Origin: Branchiostoma floridae
Taxonomy: Eukaryota; Chordata; Leptocardii; Amphioxiformes; Branchiostomatidae
Assembly: GCF_000003815.2 (NCBI RefSeq)
Contig: NC_049995.1
Location: 18,618,953 to 18,678,427 of the forward strand
Length of the DNA stretch: 59,475 bases
Direction: 5' to 3'
Part shown: positions 55,376 to 59,475 of the stretch, one piece after another
How positions within the stretch are numbered: position 1 is the stretch's first letter
Layout of the letters: every line of letters starts with the position of its first letter
Translations under genes and position numbers: made by a program
The notes under the pieces: generated by a model
Databases searched by the model: none
What the model saw: only the letters and a program-made list of their open reading frames with translations
Told to the model about the DNA's origin: nothing

Positions 55376-56945
55376 AGAGAACAGGATGAAGGAGGCTCTT
55401 GACACGATCGAAGTTCTTCAAGAAAAGCTGCAGCAGGCTCAAGAATACGCAGAGAAAGCCGCCAAGCAGGTGACATCCCACGTGAAGGAGTACAGGGGAG
55501 AGAAGCCGCCTGGAGGCTGGCCACAGGAGTACAGGGGAGAGAAGCCGCCTGGAGGCTGGCCACAGGAGTACAGGGGAGAGAAGCCACCTGGAGGCTGGCC
55601 ACAGGAGTACAGGGGAGAGAAGCCGCCTGGAGGCTGGCCACAGGAGTACAGGGGAGAGAAGCCACCTGGAGGCTGGCCACAGGAGTACAGGGGAGAGAAA
55701 CCGCCTGGAGAAACGCTACATGAGTACAGGGGAGAGAAACCGCCTGGAGGCTGGTCGGCACAGGTCGAGAAGTCAGATACAGCTACACAGAAACACCTAG
55801 CTGGTCCTGTTTATACTACAGGGGGACTTGGAGATGTGGGTGACAAGCTTGGAGGAGATCTGGCTGTACAGGAAGAAGACAAGAGATCTGCAAGGCAAGA
55901 CTCTGGCATTGGAAGAGAGGATGTTCTGGGTTCAGAAGCACCCATGCAAGAGCGACACACAGCGGGGATGGAAGGAACTGCATCTCGCCCCCCTGGGGAC
56001 ATGAAGCAGATCACTTTTGGTGGGAAAGGATCAGAACCGGGAAAGTTTGATTTCCCGCGCGGGGTTGTGGTGTCGCCTAGCAACGACATATTTGTGGCTG
56101 ATTATAACAACAGGCGAGTCCAAGTCCACAGCACAGAGGGGGTTTACCTGCGCCACTTCCCAACAGTTGTACCGGGTACTGAGGATAAGGTCATGAAACC
56201 ACATGATGTTTGTATGGACGGTAACGGCACGCTGTGGGTAGTGGGGCGGGGATGGACAGCTGACCATGTTGTACAGTACAGCACGGACGGGACCGCCATG
56301 GCGGGGATTGATCTGGAGAAGATCGATTATTTCCGCGGCATTACAGTGGACATGCGCACTAACCACATCCTGATAACTGATGCAGACCAAGATGAAGTTC
56401 AAATTTTCCGTCCGGACGGCTCCCTGGTGCGGACAGTCCGGCATCCACGGGGTGGTGAGATGACAGACCCACGGTACGTCACTGTGGACGGGGAAGGGAA
56501 CATTCTTGTGTCGGACTGGGACACTCACTATGTGTACGTGTATGACGAGTCCGGGAAGTTCCTGTTCCAGTTCGGAGGTGAGGGAAGTGGTGAAGTTCAG
56601 CTGGATTGTCCCCGCGGCATCTGTACAGACAGCTCGGGTCACATCATCGTGGCGGACTTTTGGAACGAGAGGGTTCAGATCTTCACACGTCACGGCGAGT
56701 TTGTCCGTACAGTTCGTACTGGGTTTGGGCCGATAGGCCTGGCTGTGGGACCGGAAGGGCAGCTGGTTGTGACCAATGACCAACACTGTGACTGTCTATC
56801 CCAACTATTAGTCTTGCAACACTTTGGAAAAGGATTTGATTCAAAACAGAGTTTGCAAAATTCTTACTTTTGCGTCCTTTGTGATATTAGGAATGGCGGG
56901 ATCGCTACAGACTTCCAACGACCTTTGACCTTTAGCTCATGTTAG
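55376..56945 (+). CDS. C8 exon 3, part after the gap: 13-aa repeats and NHL propeller with frameshifted end
   Basis: The frame resumes at ENRMKEALDTIEVLQEKLQQ and passes seven 13-aa repeats (55488-55760; one is EYRGEKPPGETLH) and a propeller from about 56005. Loops are ADYNNRRVQVH, EKIDYFRG, TDADQDEVQIF, ADFWNERVQIF. Near 56775, aatgaccaacactg stands where C1 has aatgtgaccgacactg. The 2-bp loss shifts the frame, so VTDTVTVYPNY is lost and translation runs on to TAG at 56945 through former 3' UTR (DQHCDCLSQLLVLQHFGKG...). The ancestral stop is at 56809-56811. The last blade strand is therefore altered. Confidence 0.85.
55488..55760 (+). repeat. 39-bp coding minisatellite, 7 units (C8)
   Basis: Seven units; the first five encode the same peptide with silent variation, the sixth is changed at its end (GETLH). 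Confidence 0.96.
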
Positions 56946-57017
56946 TTGTCCAGAAGGTCACGTGTTCTGAACAATCGGGGTCTCAGTTGTCCTGAAGCAG
57001 ATCAGGAGACATGTCGA

Positions 57018-59050
57018 AAAATCGTTGATAAATCTCTCGTTGATCTATCTTCATATAACGGTTAGAACGTATTATAAAACCGTTGATAAATCTCTCGGTG
57101 ATTTATCTTCATATAACGATTAGAACGTATTATAAAATCGTTGATAAATCTCTCGGTGATCTATCTTCATATAACGGTTAGAACGTATTATAAAATCGTT
57201 GATAAACCTCTCGGTGATCTATCTTCATATAACGGTTAGAACGTATTATAAAACCGTTGATAAATCTCTCGGTGATTTATCTTCATATAACGATTAGAAC
57301 GTATTATAAAATCGTTGATAAATCTCTCGCTGATCTATCTTCATATAACGATTAGAACGTATTATAAAATCGTTGATAAATCTCTCGGTGATCTATCTTC
57401 ATATAACGATTAGAACGTATTATAAAATCGTTGATAAATCTCTCGGTGATCTATCTTCATATAACGATTAGAACGTATTATAAAATCGTTGATAAATCTC
57501 TCGCTGATCTATCTTCATATAACGGTTAGAACGTATTATAAAATCGTTGATAATTCTCTCGGTGATCTATCTTCATATAACGATTAGAACGTATTATAAA
57601 ACCGTTGATAAATCTCTCGGTGATCTATCTTCATATAACGATTAGAACGTATTATAAAATCGTTGATAAATCTCTCGGTGATCGATCTTCATATAACGAT
57701 TAGAACGTATTATAAAACCGTTGATAAATCTCTCCGTGATCTATCTTCATATAACGATTAGAACGTATTATAAAATCGTTGATAAATCTCTCGCTGATCT
57801 ATCTTCATATAACGGTTAGAACGTATTATAAAATCGTTGATAATTCTCTCGGTGATCTATCTTCATATAACGATTAGAACGTATTATAAAACCGTTGATA
57901 AATCTCTCGGTGATCTATCTTCATATAACGATTAGAACGTATTATAAAATCGTTGATAAATCTCTCGGTGATCTATCTTCATATAACGATTAGAACGTAT
58001 TATAAAATCGTTGATAAATCTCTCGGTGATCTATCTTCATATAACGATTAGAACGTATTATAAAATCGTTGATAAATCTCTCGGTGATCTATCTTCATAT
58101 AACGATTAGAACGTATTATAAAATCGTTGATAAATCTCTCGGTGATCTATCTTCATATAACGATTAGAACGTATTATAAAATCGTTGATAAATCTCTCGG
58201 TGATCTATCTTCATATAACGATTAGAACGTATTATAAAATCGTTGATAAATCTCTCGGTGATCTATCTTCATATAACGATTAGAACGTATTATAAAATCG
58301 TTGATAAATCTCTCGGTGATCTATCTTCATATAACGATTAGAACGTATTATAAAATCGTTGATAAATCTCTCGGTGATCTATCTTCATATAACGATTAGA
58401 ACGTATTATAAAATCGTTGATAAATCTCTCGGTGATCTATCTTCATATAACGATTAGAACGTATTATAAAATCGTTGATAAATCTCTCGGTGATCTATCT
58501 TCATATAACGATTAGAACGTATTATAAAATCGTTGATAAATCTCTCGGTGATCTATCTTCATATAACGATTAGAACGTATTATAAAATCGTTGATAAATC
58601 TCTCGGTGATCTATCTTCATATAACGATTAGAACGTATTATAAAATCGTTGATAAGTCTCTCGGTGATCTATCTTCATATAACGATTAGAACGTATTATA
58701 AAATCGTTGATAAGTCTCTCGGTGATCTATCTTTATATAACGATTAGAACGTATTATAAAATCGTTGATAAATCTCTCGGTGATCTATCTTCATATAACG
58801 GTTAGAACGTATTATAAAATCGTTGATAAATCTCTCGGTGATCTATCTTCATATAACGATTAGAACGTATTATAAAATCGTTGATAAATCTCTCGGTGAT
58901 CTATCTTCATATAACGATTAGAACGTATTATAAAATCGTTGATAAATCTCTCGGTGATCTATCTTCATATAACGATTAGAACGTATTATAAAATCGTTGA
59001 TAAATCTCTCGGTGATCTATCTTCATATAACGATTAGAACGTATTATAAA
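57018..59050. repeat. 58-bp satellite array C (about 35 monomers)
   Basis: The same monomer as arrays A and B, starting at the same gtcgaaaa junction after the C8 tail. In the first half variants alternate (aaccgttg, aacggtt, tcgctgatc). A block of several monomers around 57480-57660 recurs at 57780-57960, indicating higher-order duplication. The second half is nearly homogeneous. Confidence 0.97.
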
Positions 59051-59475
59051 TATCTCCGTGACCAGAAGCTTTTTTTTTTCCATTCCACCCAAATTAGATT
59101 GAACATCAACGTCATTTTATCATGGATTTTCACAATCTGGCGATAAACGCTCAAGGCCGTTCGCTTTTCTTTCCGCTTGTTCAAAAGAATTCAATAGATT
59201 CCATCATAAAGAATGCAATTGCATTCTAGGAGAAGATAACCCTTACTGTGGAAAAATATAGATAAATACATTTTACAAAATTTAAGGACTTATAGTATGA
59301 ATCATACGTTAAACCCTAAATCTTGATTTATCGATATATTTGTACGTGGATTAATTCATTTGTACCCAATTTTGTATGTATGTATTATTGTATGCAGTAG
59401 ATTATTTGGATGTCGCTGTCATTCTGTTGTGTTAATGAAGATTGCATGATATGTACATACTCATAATACATTTTT
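59051..59475 (+). other. 3' flank of C8 after the satellite
   Basis: Paralog of 4804-5210 and 20000-20370 (ccgtgaccagaag, poly-T, ccattccacccaaattag, tatgaatcatacgttaaa). No gene is visible before the window ends. Confidence 0.55.

Overview
The window looks like chordate genomic DNA, most likely from a lancelet (Branchiostoma). It has short phase-1 introns, death-fold domains joined to NHL beta-propellers in a tandem array, non-LTR retrotransposon and tRNA-derived SINE debris, TTAA-flanked and long-inverted-repeat DNA transposons, and shotgun-assembly gaps. The taxon is inferred from content and style, not proven. All recognisable host genes lie on the + strand.

The core is a tandem array of one gene family, in nine copies or remnants (called C0 to C8 here). 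The intact gene model has three coding exons. Exon 1 is a death effector domain (DED), with its ATG immediately after the splice acceptor. Exon 2 is exactly 303 nt and encodes a domain I do not recognise. Exon 3 is long and encodes a conserved alpha-helical/coiled-coil segment, a 13-residue tandem repeat (consensus EYRGEKPPGGWPQ), a variable acidic linker and a C-terminal NHL beta-propeller of about 265 residues. All coding introns are phase 1. C5 carries an additional symmetric phase-1 exon encoding a Death domain. C2, C4, C6 and C7 look intact (785, 758, 792 and 792 aa by my exon model). C0 and C1 are cut by the window edge or a gap. C3 is a DED exon plus half of exon 2 fused to the next gene's 5' flank. 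C5 has a nonsense codon at the end of the DED exon. C8 has a gap in exon 3 and a 2-bp deletion that replaces its last residues.

Layout: 1-116 C0 tail; 329-4803 58-bp satellite arrays around C1 (1167-2734); 4804-7435 duplicated 3' flank with LINE fragments; 7548-10431 C2; 11888-12315 gap followed by vector-like sequence; 14047-14840 C3 remnant; 16906-19712 C4; 21620-29587 a transposon-rich insertion containing a reverse transcriptase ORF; 29730-35911 C5, with a 2.6-kb long-inverted-repeat element in its first intron; 39950-42992 C6; 46208-49174 C7; 52051-52939 a piggyBac-like MITE; 53309-56945 C8; 57018-59050 a third satellite array.

Upstream of C3, C4, C6, C7 and C8 there is a repeated 5' module: a probable non-coding first exon ending in a consensus donor, then one or two GC-box/CRE (TGACGTCA-type) blocks. 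C2 and C5 lack this module because other sequence occupies the place. By domain content the proteins are probably cytoplasmic adaptors or sensors: a death-fold signalling end, a coiled-coil and repeat stalk, and a propeller whose loop positions differ most between paralogs. This resembles the logic of an innate immune receptor repertoire. That function is inferred.
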